Below are positions 24,896 to 34,049 of a stretch of 64,000 nucleotides of DNA, piece by piece (within the stretch, counting starts at the first letter, position 1; each line of letters starts with the position of its first letter). A model generated the notes under the pieces. It saw only the letters and a program-made list of their open reading frames with translations. It was not told the DNA's origin and did no database searches. The stretch is from Streptomyces chrestomyceticus JCM 4735 (GTDB lineage Bacteria; Actinomycetota; Actinomycetes; Streptomycetales; Streptomycetaceae), in contig NZ_BHZC01000001.1 of the NCBI RefSeq assembly GCF_003865135.1, positions 558,001-622,000 of the forward strand, in the 5' to 3' direction. The position numbers and the translations under genes were made by a program.

Positions 24896-25224
24896 GCCCT
24901 GTGTGCCGTTCGATGGCCTCGGCGAGCTCCGCGAAGTTGCGCAGCCCCCACGTACTGGGCAGGGCGGATGCCCATGAAGGCCGTCACGCCCGGCACCCGG
25001 GCCGCCTGCGCGATCGGCCAGCTCGTTGCTGCCTCCTCACGACGGCTTCACCCGGAGCCTGTCCTTCCGGCCCTGGCCAGTACGGCAGGAGCTGCCGTTG
25101 CGGCAGCTTTACGTACGTATCTGCACCATGCTTGCTTCAACGGCGGTGTCGGCCCTTCGCCCTGCCTGCCACCCGCCATGCCTCATGATGAAGGCGAGAA
25201 TCCATACGAATCGGAAGGAATCGT
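24896..25224. other. Unassigned stretch with a short protein-like fragment
   Basis: On the minus strand, near 24900-25015, two frames read protein-like (WGLRNFAELAEAIERHTGL and ARVPGVTAFMGIRPA) but neither is complete and I do not recognise them. They may be the remains of a gene upstream of the STAS relic. The last bases, including GGAAGGA near 25213, form the ribosome-binding site of the next gene. Confidence 0.3.
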
Positions 25225-26766
25225 ATGGCCACACCGCTCTCCCGACCACCGAGTCCGTTCCGGGAGCCGCTGCCCCGCTCGGGCCGGCCCCGCCCCGTCC
25301 CCTGGCTGGCCCTGGTGGCTGTCGCCTACGCCCTGGTCCAGCTCGCCTTCGTCGTTCCGCACACCCACACCGGTCTCGGCTGGGACGAGACGGTGTACGT
25401 CTCCCAGAGCGACCCGCGCACCCCGGCCGCCTACTTCAGTGCCCCCCGATCACGCGGCATCAGCTTCCTGGTCGCCCCCGTTCTTGCCGTCTCCTCGTCA
25501 GTGCCTCTGCTGCGCACGGTTTTGGCGCTCGCGTCAGCCGTCGCCCTGTACGGAGCGTTCCGTGTATGGGAATCGCTGCTCGGGCACCGTACGGCTGCGC
25601 TCGCCGCGCTGCTGTTCGCCGGGCTGTGGGCCAGTATGCTCAACGGTTCCCAGGTGATGCCCAACTTGTGGGTGGCCCTGTGTGCCGCTGCGGCAGTCGG
25701 CTGGTTCCTGCGGATTCCCACGGACCCACGTGCCCGCTGGTGGCTCGCCGGTGCTCTTTGCCTCGCCACGCTCCTGCGACTTCCCGACAGCGGTTGGCTC
25801 AGCCTGCCACTGCTGCTGACCGCCGTGTGCGTACAGGCGTACCGCCCTGCCGTCCCCGCCCTCCTCGGCGGGCTCGCCCTCGGCAGCGCGCAGTGGGTCG
25901 CGGAGGCGTACGTCCGCTTCGGCGGAATCGGTGAACGCCTGCACATCGCTGACGCCACCGAGGGCGGGATGGCTGCCGGCCACGGATTCGGGGCCGGTGC
26001 CGCAGCCGCGCTGCACAGCCTCAACGGACCGTTGCTCTGCCGTCCCTGCCATGTCCCACTGCATGCCCCCACGCTCACCTTGTGGTGGCTGGCTCTGCCA
26101 CTCCTCGCGGTGACGGCACTGGTGTTCACCGTGCGCCGGCGCCGCCCGTTCGCGGTCACCGCCCTGCCGTTGGGATGCGCCGCGTCCGTCGCCGTTCCCT
26201 ACCTCTTCCTCCTCAACTACTCCGCGCCGCGCTTCTTTCTTCCCACCTACGCACTTCTGGCCCCGCCTCTCGCAGCCCTGGCCACGAGTGCGTTGCGCAA
26301 CGCCCGCCCAGGCCCCGACCGCCCCACCTGCTCCCGTCGGCGCCGTTTCGCCACAGCCACCGCCGTCGGTGTGCTGCTCCTGGCCCATCTGGGATGCCAG
26401 GCCGGCGTCCTCACCCAGACCACCGCACAGAGCTCCGCTCTCTCGCGCACCTACCGACAGGCCGCTGACAGGCTCCGGCAGCTCGGCATCCATCCGCCTT
26501 GTCTGGTTTCCGGTCCGCATGCGCAACCCGTCGGCTACGACGCGGGCTGCGCCTCCGGCGACATCCAAGGCAACAACCGCTCCCTCACCCCACTGCAGTT
26601 GCGCCGACAGGCATCTCGCCAACCAACCGCTGTCCTCACCGATGGCCACTCCCCTCCCCCGGCACTCGCCCGGAGCTGGCCCAAGCATCTACTTCCAGGC
26701 CATGGGCACTGGGTCGCGTACATCTGGGTGCCGCCCCCGTGGGCGGTCCGCGCAACACAGCCCTGA
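25225..26766 (+). CDS. GT-C type membrane glycosyltransferase (ArnT/PMT-like)
   Basis: A 513-residue polytopic membrane protein with about ten hydrophobic segments and a soluble C-terminal region (about 410-513). The first periplasmic loop has HTGLGWDETVYVSQ, placing an acidic Asp-Glu pair where GT-C enzymes (families GT39/GT83) bind a metal and polyprenyl-phosphate sugar donor. A later loop has LLNYSAPRFFLPTYALL. Start ATG 25225 follows GGAAGGAATCGT. It probably transfers a sugar from a lipid carrier to a cell-surface acceptor, which the sequence does not identify. It is monocistronic by spacing. Confidence 0.75.
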   Translation: MATPLSRPPSPFREPLPRSGRPRPVPWLALVAVAYALVQLAFVVPHTHTGLGWDETVYVSQSDPRTPAAYFSAPRSRGISFLVAPVLAVSSSVPLLRTVLALASAVALYGAFRVWESLLGHRTAALAALLFAGLWASMLNGSQVMPNLWVALCAAAAVGWFLRIPTDPRARWWLAGALCLATLLRLPDSGWLSLPLLLTAVCVQAYRPAVPALLGGLALGSAQWVAEAYVRFGGIGERLHIADATEGGMAAGHGFGAGAAAALHSLNGPLLCRPCHVPLHAPTLTLWWLALPLLAVTALVFTVRRRRPFAVTALPLGCAASVAVPYLFLLNYSAPRFFLPTYALLAPPLAALATSALRNARPGPDRPTCSRRRRFATATAVGVLLLAHLGCQAGVLTQTTAQSSALSRTYRQAADRLRQLGIHPPCLVSGPHAQPVGYDAGCASGDIQGNNRSLTPLQLRRQASRQPTAVLTDGHSPPPALARSWPKHLLPGHGHWVAYIWVPPPWAVRATQP

Positions 26767-26919
26767 GCTCGCTTTCTGCACGCTGACAACGACCCGGCGC
26801 GGCCTCCAGCCCTGTGGCGCTGCCACCCGCCCTGTGCCCGGCCAACCGCCGTACCGCCGCACCGCCGCCTCGTGTGAGTGCGCGGTGGTCGCGTCACAGT
26901 CGATGGCGACTCTGCTCCG

Positions 26920-26950
26920 TTGACATAGCCGCTTTTACGGCGCAAATGTC
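26920..26950 (+). promoter_or_regulatory. Possible promoter of the secreted protein gene
   Basis: A perfect -35-like TTGACA at 26920-26925 lies in a locally AT-richer patch about 120 bases before the start at 27045. No good -10 is seen at the right distance (CAAATG 17 bases on is weak), so the call rests on the hexamer only. Confidence 0.3.
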
Positions 26951-27044
26951 GAGTGTGGTGACACGCCGCGCGGTGAGCAGTGCCGCGCGCCGTCTTCCGC
27001 CTTTCTTCCCGTCGCACGTCTCCGTCCCGAGGGGATGAGTACAC

Positions 27045-27524
27045 ATGACCGCGATGTACCGGGGCAGGGCAGCTTCCCTTTTCGGCGCGTCGGCGCTGCT
27101 GGCCACCGCCGCTCTGCTGACAGCCGCTCCCGAAGCACACGCGAGCCAGGGCGGCTGCACGAACTACTCCGCCGGCGGCTACCCCATCGGCATCTGCGTC
27201 AACGACCGCAACACCGGCACCAACGCCTACCCGGACTACTACGTCAACGGTGCAGTCCCTGCCAACTGCCGGATCAAGGTCGAGGTCTGGGACAACGCGA
27301 ACCACCGGTACGGCCCGGTCTTCAAAGACGGCTCCCCCTGCACACGGGGCCACCACCCAGCCAACGGCACATGGTGCGTGTCGAATTGGGATCCAGCCGA
27401 CTACGGCAGTCACGTCACCGTGCACGCCTACTTCCGGCTGTACAGCGGCAGTGGGCAAATCAACGACACCAGCACCAACTCACCGTCGATCACGGTGTCG
27501 TTCACAGGCATGGCGCACTGCTGA
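27045..27524 (+). CDS. Small secreted protein, four possible disulfide bonds
   Basis: 159 residues with a clear Sec signal peptide: MTAMYRGRAASLFG, a hydrophobic Ala/Leu core and cleavage after AHA near residue 33. The mature part (about 126 residues) is Tyr/Asn/Gly-rich, with Cys at C-T-N-Y, G-I-C-V, A-N-C-R, P-C-T-R, W-C-V-S and a terminal HC. I recognise no family. The composition resembles other small extracellular Streptomyces proteins of beta fold. An ATG three codons later is an alternative start. It is unlinked to neighbours in function as far as can be seen. Confidence 0.8.
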   Translation: MTAMYRGRAASLFGASALLATAALLTAAPEAHASQGGCTNYSAGGYPIGICVNDRNTGTNAYPDYYVNGAVPANCRIKVEVWDNANHRYGPVFKDGSPCTRGHHPANGTWCVSNWDPADYGSHVTVHAYFRLYSGSGQINDTSTNSPSITVSFTGMAHC

Positions 27525-27613
27525 ACCGCTACGCGTCGGAGCTCGGCGCTGCCCTCGCCGCCTCGGGGCCGGACCACGCTCCCGACAGCAGTGACGAACA
27601 CCCCGCTCCTTGG

Positions 27614-28246
27614 TCAGGGCACTGAACCCGGCCTGTACGGCGAACCCAAAAGCAGCAGGCGCAGCGGTCCGGCCGCCGTCATCCGCCGGGCGAGCGCCGG
27701 GGAAAGACGTCCCACCGCAAGCATGAGCGCGAGTGCGGTGAGCCCGCCCACAACCAGCCCGGTCAGGACGTCGTGCGGATAGTGCACACCCACCCAGACG
27801 CGGGAGGCCGCCATGGCAACAGCCGCTCCGCAGGCAAGGGCCCCCAGCCACCGTGAGACGAACAGCAGCGCCACGGCCGCTGCCGCCGCGATCGCCGCGT
27901 GGTTGCTGGGGAACGACCAGTCGCCGGGCCCCGGGCACGCCTCCAGGGTGCTGACCCGCAGGCTCTGGCACGGCCGGTCCTCGCGGACCGCCAGCTTCAG
28001 GACGACATCCAGGCCGTACGCCAGGACTACGGCCAGCGGTACGGCCAGCGCCGTCACCGCAGCCGCGGCTCCCGTGCGGCGGGCCCGCCACCAGCCCAGG
28101 ACCGCGGCCAGGGCGAAGAGCACCAGTCCGTACGTGGACCACACCGTGACAGCGGTGTCCAGCCAGCAGGGCGAGTGCTGTGCCAGGCGCGTCACGGCTT
28201 CGTAGGCGGAGCCGTCGACCGGCGCCCCGTCGAACGCCAAGATCAC
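27614..28246 (-). CDS. PAP2-family membrane phosphatase
   Basis: A 210-residue type 2 phosphatidic acid phosphatase-like protein, probably a lipid phosphate or undecaprenyl diphosphate phosphatase. All three catalytic motifs are present: KLAVREDRP, PSNHA and SRVWVGVHYPHD. Five to six hydrophobic segments put the active site on the outer face of the membrane. The start is GTG 28246. It diverges from the BlaI/M56 pair, whose operators lie 240 bases away, so co-regulation is possible but not shown. Confidence 0.92.
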   Translation of the reverse strand: MILAFDGAPVDGSAYEAVTRLAQHSPCWLDTAVTVWSTYGLVLFALAAVLGWWRARRTGAAAAVTALAVPLAVVLAYGLDVVLKLAVREDRPCQSLRVSTLEACPGPGDWSFPSNHAAIAAAAAVALLFVSRWLGALACGAAVAMAASRVWVGVHYPHDVLTGLVVGGLTALALMLAVGRLSPALARRMTAAGPLRLLLLGSPYRPGSVP

Positions 28247-28483
28247 CTTCGGGCTCCCCTCGCCAGGGCGGGCCCGCGGCTTCGGTGCGGAGCGGAGGCG
28301 TACGGCATCAGCGAACCCACCGGGCCGGCGGAACGCAGGCGGTCGGCGGAACGCAGGCGGTCGGCGGCGACTGCACGCCGCGCTGGTCCGGCGCGAGCTG
28401 CGACGATGGAACGGGTACGGGCATCGGCACGAGTCCTTCCGGCGACGGCCGGACGCACGGCACCCGGCCGCACACCCGACCGA

Positions 28484-28518
28484 CTACAATCCTGTAGACG
28501 GTCTACAGCACTGTAGAC
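28484..28518. promoter_or_regulatory. Tandem BlaI/MecI-type operators
   Basis: Two dyads in a row: CTACA-ATCC-TGTAG (28484-28497) and GTCTACA-GCAC-TGTAGAC (28501-28518), both perfect. TACA-N4-TGTA is the classic half-site arrangement recognised by BlaI/MecI repressors, and the repressor gene starts 25 bases downstream. Autoregulation is the natural inference. Confidence 0.88.
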
Positions 28519-28542
28519 GATGGTGAGGTGAGGAGCGTTCCC

Positions 28543-28911
28543 GTGAACGCCGAAAAGGACGAGCGCCGGCCGGGGGGCGAGCTGGAGGCCGCGGTGCTGG
28601 CCGCGCTGTGGGCGGCGGACACACCGCTCACCCCGGCCCAGGTACAGGCCGCTCTCGACTCCGGCCTGGCCCGTACGACCGTGACCACGATCCTGTCGCG
28701 CCTGCACGAGAAGGGCACCCTCCACCGGGAGCGGCAGGGGCGCGGCTACGCCTACCGCCCCGTCCACGACCCGCACGGCCTGACCGCCCTGCGCATGCAC
28801 GGCGAACTCGATCGCGACAGCGACCGCCAGACGGTCCTGGCCCGCTTCGTCGCCCAACTGAGCCCGGACGACGAGCAGGTGCTGCGCCGGCTGCTGGAGG
28901 AGGGCCCGTGA
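28543..28911 (+). CDS. BlaI/MecI-family repressor
   Basis: A 122-residue winged-helix repressor. GTG 28543 is chosen because GAGG lies about ten bases upstream; a GTG at 28528 would add five residues. The DNA-binding domain (about 8-70) has LEAAVLAALWAADTPLTPAQV and ARTTVTTILSRLHEKGTLHRE; the C-terminal helices (about 85-122) should dimerise and carry the cleavage site in classical family members. Its TGA stop shares its A with the ATG of the M56 protease gene, so the two are translationally coupled. Confidence 0.94.
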   Translation: MNAEKDERRPGGELEAAVLAALWAADTPLTPAQVQAALDSGLARTTVTTILSRLHEKGTLHRERQGRGYAYRPVHDPHGLTALRMHGELDRDSDRQTVLARFVAQLSPDDEQVLRRLLEEGP

Positions 28912-29891
28912 TGATCGCACTGCTGCTGGTCCCACTCCTTCTGCCCTGTGCGGCACCCCTGCTGGCCCACCGGATCCTCGACCGCTGCCCTCCGGTGGCT
29001 GCCCTGTGGAACCTGACCGTCTCGGCGCTGCTCCTCGCGGCCGGTACGGTGGCGACGCTCGGCACCCTCGCGCTGACCGGCCTGCTCGACATCCCGGCCT
29101 TCGCCGCCCTCGGTGAACTGGTGCACCCGCTGCGCACCGCCCCCGAACGGCTGCTCCTGCCCCTGGCCGCCCTGGCCGCCGCCCTGCTCACCCTCGCGAC
29201 CCTCACCCTCGGCCGCTCGGTCGTACGGCAGGCCGCCCGCCTGCGGACCGCCCGCTCACAGGCCGGCCGCAAGCCCGCCGCGGGCGACCTGTGCGTCGTC
29301 GAATCGCCGCACCCCGACGCCTACGCCCTGCCCGGCCGCCCGCACCGCATCGTCGTCACCACTGCCATGCTGCGCAGCCTCGACGCACGCGAGCGCGAGG
29401 CCCTCTTCGCGCACGAGCGTGCCCACAACGCCGGCGGCCACCACTACTTCCTGGCCGCGGCCGAACTCGCCGCACACTGCCACCCCGCCCTGCGCCCGGT
29501 GCGCGAGGACATCCGGCTGGCCGCCGAACGGGCCGCCGACGAAGCCGCCGCCATCAGCGTCGGCGACCGTGATCTGACCGCGCGCGCCATCGCCCGCGCC
29601 GCGCTGGTCGCGCACACGGCACACGCCTCCCGGTCCACGGTCACACCGGCGGCCACCACCGGCCCCGTGCCCCGGCGCGTGACCGCCCTGCTGCGCCCCG
29701 CCGTACGCGCCCCGCGCGCCGCCTCCTGGATCGCCGCCTCGCTGGCCGTCTGCGCTCTGCTGTCCTGCGGGGCCGCAGGAACCGGCGCGCTCCACGTCCA
29801 CCAGGACATCGAAGTCGCCCAGGGCGAGACCGGTCCCTCAGCCGCCCGCGTGCGCGGCGTCGCCCGGCTCCTGTGGCCGGCTCCTCTCTGA
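28911..29891 (+). CDS. M56-family membrane metalloprotease (BlaR1/HtpX-like)
   Basis: A 326-residue membrane protein with three N-terminal hydrophobic segments, a cytosolic gluzincin domain with HERAH as the zinc site (near residue 170), a distal Glu in the ERAADEAA helix, and a last hydrophobic segment near 285-305. No C-terminal penicillin-binding sensor is present, unlike staphylococcal BlaR1. Paired with BlaI upstream, it probably cleaves the repressor in response to a signal. Such short pairs are common in actinobacteria and their inducer is usually unknown. Confidence 0.9.
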   Translation: MIALLLVPLLLPCAAPLLAHRILDRCPPVAALWNLTVSALLLAAGTVATLGTLALTGLLDIPAFAALGELVHPLRTAPERLLLPLAALAAALLTLATLTLGRSVVRQAARLRTARSQAGRKPAAGDLCVVESPHPDAYALPGRPHRIVVTTAMLRSLDAREREALFAHERAHNAGGHHYFLAAAELAAHCHPALRPVREDIRLAAERAADEAAAISVGDRDLTARAIARAALVAHTAHASRSTVTPAATTGPVPRRVTALLRPAVRAPRAASWIAASLAVCALLSCGAAGTGALHVHQDIEVAQGETGPSAARVRGVARLLWPAPL

Positions 29892-30147
29892 TCGCCGGTC
29901 GGCACGTGGCGAGGAAGACGGCCGCAGCCAGGGCCTCCCGGCCCGCAGCGCAAGCCGCCCCCGTCGGACGGCGCGGACGCCACTACGCCGCCATGACTGC
30001 CTCCCCTGCTCGGCCAGATGCTTCAGTCGGGTCTCCGCCATCCTCCATCGGGCCGCTGCGCCCCAACAGCCTGGCGAACCTACTGTTCCTCTTGCGGTTC
30101 CGGGCGTGTGGCGCACCGCCGCACCGTCGGCGCCGTGGGCCCGGCTG

Positions 30148-31200
30148 TCACGACTGCCGTCGGGGTCGGGACGGTCGTCCCGTCGCTCCTGCCACGATCT
30201 TCTGCAGCAGGCTGTACGAGAGGATCGGCAGCAGCACCCCGGGGCGGTGGGAGAACCAGCCGGCGGCCAACACGGCAGCCGCACTGCTGTTGTTCATCCC
30301 CGTGGCGAAGGTCAGGGAGATTTTGTCCGGCCGGTCGCACCGCGCCCAGGAAGACATCCACCGCCCGCAGCAGAAGGTCAGGCAGCACGCCGCGCCGGAC
30401 AGGCCGAGCGCCAGCATCAGCAGGTCGGGGTCCGGACGGGCGAGCGCCTGCCCCAGTGCGCCCGCGGCGTTGACGTAACACAGCAGCAGGATGTTCATCA
30501 GGTTCACGGCCTTGGCCGCGGGCAGGGCCCGGTGGACCCGCTCCTCGCCGAGCGCGCTGCGTACGGCGATCCCGGCGAGGCACGGCAGCACCACCGACAC
30601 CAGCGCGAACACCCCGGCCCCGGTCCGGGCGATGCCGTCGACCGTGGTGGTGTCGTCCAGGGTTCCGGCGCCGTGGGGGCCGACCAGGTGAGCGGCCAGA
30701 TGAATGCCGAGCGGGACGGTGAGCGGGCTGAGTACCGTGGAGCCGATCACCATCGCGACGACCAGCGGGACATTGCCCCCCGCGGTCTGTCCCCACGAGG
30801 CGGCGCCGCCCGCGATCGGCATCGCCAGCACCAGCATGAGCCCGACCACCAGCCCCTCCGCCTCTCCCGGATCGGGCCAGGTTCGCAGGCCCAGGGCAAC
30901 GGCCGGGAGCACGAGCAAGGGGAGCAGGGCGTTGGCGGCGATGCCGAGCACCAGCCGCGCCGGCCGGCACACCACACCGCGCAGATCGGTGATGCGCACC
31001 CCCAGCCCGGCGTTGAACAGCATCATCGCCAGTAACAGCATCGGCAGGGACAGCGCGGACGCGCCCACCGGCATCCGCAGCGCCAGGCCGCGCAGCGTCT
31101 CGCCAGGCCCCGGCAGTACACCGGCCAGCACATAGCAGGCCAGCATCAGCCCCAGCAACCACCGCTGCACGGCTGCCGTCACTGCCACCACTGTCGTCAC
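30148..31200 (-). CDS. Bile acid:sodium symporter family (BASS) transporter
   Basis: A 350-residue membrane protein with about ten hydrophobic segments, matching the BASS/ACR3 superfamily in length and pattern. Diagnostic features are the glycine/asparagine-rich unwound segments: an early MLFNAGLGVRITDLR and a late SLTFATGMNNSSAAAVLA. It probably moves an organic anion with Na+ or H+. Arsenite transport (ACR3) is less likely, because the conserved Cys of that branch is not in its usual context and no arsenic genes are nearby. ATG 31200 is the only reasonable start. Confidence 0.85.
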   Translation of the reverse strand: MTTVVAVTAAVQRWLLGLMLACYVLAGVLPGPGETLRGLALRMPVGASALSLPMLLLAMMLFNAGLGVRITDLRGVVCRPARLVLGIAANALLPLLVLPAVALGLRTWPDPGEAEGLVVGLMLVLAMPIAGGAASWGQTAGGNVPLVVAMVIGSTVLSPLTVPLGIHLAAHLVGPHGAGTLDDTTTVDGIARTGAGVFALVSVVLPCLAGIAVRSALGEERVHRALPAAKAVNLMNILLLCYVNAAGALGQALARPDPDLLMLALGLSGAACCLTFCCGRWMSSWARCDRPDKISLTFATGMNNSSAAAVLAAGWFSHRPGVLLPILSYSLLQKIVAGATGRPSRPRRQS

Positions 31201-31366
31201 ACACCAGAGTTAGGGATCACACGCCGCAACTACTCCAGCGCGTGACGGCGATCGGCAAGGGGGCGCGCTCGCCAGGCCGGGGCTTGCGGCGGTGGGCTCT
31301 CATGCGCCCACCGGACGTGCCGCAGCCCCCTCGGCTGCGGCACACCGGCGCGGGCGATGGGACCTG

Positions 31367-31825
31367 TCAGCGGTGGTTCCAGTGCTCGGTGTCGACGATC
31401 ACGCGGTGGTCGTTGCGCAGGGTGGCGGTGTCGCGGTGGTTGTCCCAGGCGTAGGTGCGGCGGTTCTGGTAGACGTCGTGCATCGTGTCGTGGCCGCGGC
31501 CGGTGTGGACGCGGACCTGCTGGTGGCCGCCCAGGCGCAGGTGGAAGCGGTAGGTGGTGTGGGTGTGCCGGCTGGTCAGCGTCCAGCCGGTGAGGTTGAC
31601 CGCGTGCCGGCCGGTGTTCTTCACCGTGACCCACTCGGCGTTCAGGCTCCGGTTGGAGCCGTCGTCGCGTCCGGGGCTGTCGGCCTGGACCGCGCCCAGC
31701 ACGACCGGAGAACGGTGCGGAACCGGCAGTTGATGGCCGGTGGCCGAGGCCGGCCCCGCCAGGGCGGCGGCCAGGGCGGCCGATACCGCCGCGGCAGCGG
31801 CCAGACGCGGTGCAAAACGAATCAC
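31367..31825 (-). CDS. Secreted lamin-tail-domain protein
   Basis: A 152-residue exported protein. GTG 31825 has GGAGG five bases upstream. The signal peptide is Ala-rich and cleaved after ASA near residue 29. The mature part is a single lamin tail domain: NAEWVTVKNTGRHAVNLTGW, then TTYRFH, GHQQVRVHTGRGHD, and the terminal TATLRN. Such domains in bacteria are extracellular beta-sandwiches, often on nucleases or surface proteins. Here it stands alone, so it is probably a binding or structural module. Confidence 0.9.
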   Translation of the reverse strand: MIRFAPRLAAAAAVSAALAAALAGPASATGHQLPVPHRSPVVLGAVQADSPGRDDGSNRSLNAEWVTVKNTGRHAVNLTGWTLTSRHTHTTYRFHLRLGGHQQVRVHTGRGHDTMHDVYQNRRTYAWDNHRDTATLRNDHRVIVDTEHWNHR

Positions 31826-32145
31826 GTGATCCTCCTGGAGGACGCCCCGACGCACGGGGCGGGTAGAGCCCAAGTGCCGGTCGATCGCCGGACGGGGACC
31901 ACTGTGGAACCACCCGTCCTTGTGTGGTTGACGGTTTGACGGCCCATTACGCAACGCGGGCCTCCCCATGCCCACCACACTCCGCCACTCCCAGGCGCAC
32001 ACGCCCTGGCGCACGCAGGTAGCCTCGCACCACCCCGATCACGTCCCGCGCCCCTTCCCTCCCGACGCGTACGGCAACTGCACCTCCGTTCTCCTGGCGA
32101 GCGCCTCATGCATCCCGGCGACGGTTGCGGCCTGCTGTCTGCGGC

Positions 32146-32198
32146 CTGCTGTCTGCTGTCTGCTGTCTGCTGTCTGCTGTCTGCTGTCTGCTGTCTGC
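32146..32198. repeat. Heptamer tandem repeat, seven copies of CTGCTGT
   Basis: Seven perfect head-to-tail copies of CTGCTGT (32146-32194) plus four more bases, with a related imperfect copy just before (32131-32143). It lies about 290 bases upstream of the phospholipase start in an otherwise gene-free 660-base gap (31826-32488). A perfect seven-base repeat is prone to slippage. It is outside any coding region I accept, so variation would alter promoter or leader spacing rather than a protein. Confidence 0.95.
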
Positions 32199-32488
32199 CG
32201 AGACGGGACGCCGGGGCGAGGCGATCGCCCGGACGACCCCGCTGCCGTTCGGACAGGCCGGGACGGCGGCCGCGTCTGCTCGGAGTGGACGCGTCCCGTG
32301 CGGTACGGCGATGTCGTGCAGTCGGCCCACAGGATGCGGACGTCAAGACGGCGGTTACGGACAGCCCTCTCCTGTTCACGGCCAATTGCCGCTTCTTTCA
32401 TGTGTCCCCTCCTGCCCAGGACGCGCTGTCGCCACGACAGTCGGTGCGGCCCGCGTTGGGCCCGTGTGCCCCAGGAGGGAGCGCTTCC

Positions 32489-33912
32489 ATGCCTGAGATG
32501 ACCCGTCGCAGACTCCTCAGCGCCGCCGGTGCGGTCGGCGGCGCCGCCACGCTGTCGTTACTGCCCCCCAGCGTCCAGGCGGCCGTGGCGGCCGGCCCGG
32601 TGCGCGGCGGCTCGCTGCGCGACATCGAGCACGTCGTCCTGCTGATGCAGGAGAACCGCTCGTTCGACCACTACTTCGGCACCCTGCGCGGCGTACGCGG
32701 CTTCGCCGACCCGCACGCGCCGCAGCTCCCCGGCGGCCGCCCGGTCTTCTACCAGCCGGATGCCCAACATCCCGACGGCTACCTGCTGCCCTTCCGCCTG
32801 AACACCCACGAGAGCAGCGCCCAGGCCATCCCCTCCACCAGTCACGCCTGGGCCGTCCAGCACGAGGCGCTCAACGGCGGGAAGATGGACCGCTGGCTGC
32901 CCGCGCACCGCAAGGCCGACGGCGTCAACGGCCCTTATGTGATGGGCTACCACACCCGGGAGGACATCCCGTTCCAGTACGCCCTCGCCGACGCCTTCAC
33001 CGTCTGCGACAACTACTTCTGCTCGGTCCTCGGCCCCACCTGGCCCAACCGCCTGTACTGGATGACCGGCACCATCGACCCCGGCGGCACCCGCGGCGGC
33101 CCGGTCATCAGCAACACCGCGCCCCGCCCCTACCGCTGGACCACCTACGCCGAGCGGCTCCAGAAGGCCGGCATCAGTTGGCGGGTCTACCAGGAACAGG
33201 ACAACTACGGCTGCAACATGCTGGAGGAATTCCAGCGGTTCCGTGACGCGAAGCCGGGCGATCCGCTGTACGAGCGGGGGATGCGCCGGCTGCCCGCGGG
33301 CACCTTCGAGGACGACGCACGCAACGACCGGCTGCCCGCGGTGTCGTGGATCATCCCCACCAGCTACCAGTCCGAGCACCCCGCCTACCTCCCGGCCGCG
33401 GGCGCCGACTACGTCGCGAAGAAGATCGAGGCCATCGCCGACAACCGCGAGGTGTGGCGCAAGACCGCCTTCATCCTCGACTACGACGAGAACGACGGCC
33501 TGTTCGACCATGTGATCCCGCCGTCCCCGCCCGCCGGAACGCCGGACGAGTTCGTGGGCGGCCTGCCCATCGGGGCGGCTTCCGTGTCCCGTGCCTGATC
33601 GTCTCGCCGTGGACGGTGGGCGGCTGGGCAGCCGGTGAAGCCTTCGACCACACCTCCGTCCTGCGCTTCCTGGAACGCTGGACGGGGGTCCGCGAGCCCA
33701 ACATCAGCGACTGGCGCCGGGGCACCTTCGGCGACCTGACCTCCGCCTTCGGCTTCGGCAGCCCCGCGCACCGCCCGCCGTGGCTGCCCGACGACACCGA
33801 GGAGCAACTGGAGGAGGCCGAATGGGAGGTCGAACACCTCCCGAAGCCGACTTTCCCGGGCACCGGCCAGAAGCCGCCGGGCCAGGAGCCCGGAGGGCGC
33901 AGACGGCGCTGA
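32489..33912 (+). pseudogene. Phospholipase C (Tat-exported), frameshifted near the 3' end
   Basis: The gene starts at ATG 32489 after AGGAGGGA. The N-terminus MTRRRLLSAAGAVGG is a twin-arginine signal. The catalytic domain is that of non-haemolytic phospholipase C/AcpA-like phosphoesterases: HVVLLMQENRSFDHYFG, VCDNYFCSVLGPTWPNR and DYDENDGLFDHVIPP. At about 33575, after GGLPIG, the frame runs into a stop at 33596. The next frame supplies the missing GFRVPCLIVSPWTVGGW and the rest to 33912. One missing G in a G-run explains the break. It may be a real inactivation or a sequencing error. The truncated form would end after the catalytic motifs but lack the final part of the fold. Confidence 0.85.
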
Positions 33913-34049
33913 GCGACCGGCGGGGGCGCGGGGAGCCCCGGCAGCCGGGCGGCGGGCGGCGGGCGGCCGCTGTCATTGATAATGGACCCGCCCGGACACA
34001 GAGGAAGCGACGACGAGCGTACGCGCTTGGTGAGGGAGGCCGGTGCACG

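Noticed and set aside
32146..32198. CRISPR-like repeats
   Set aside because: The units are seven bases with no spacers. It is a simple tandem repeat and no cas genes are present.
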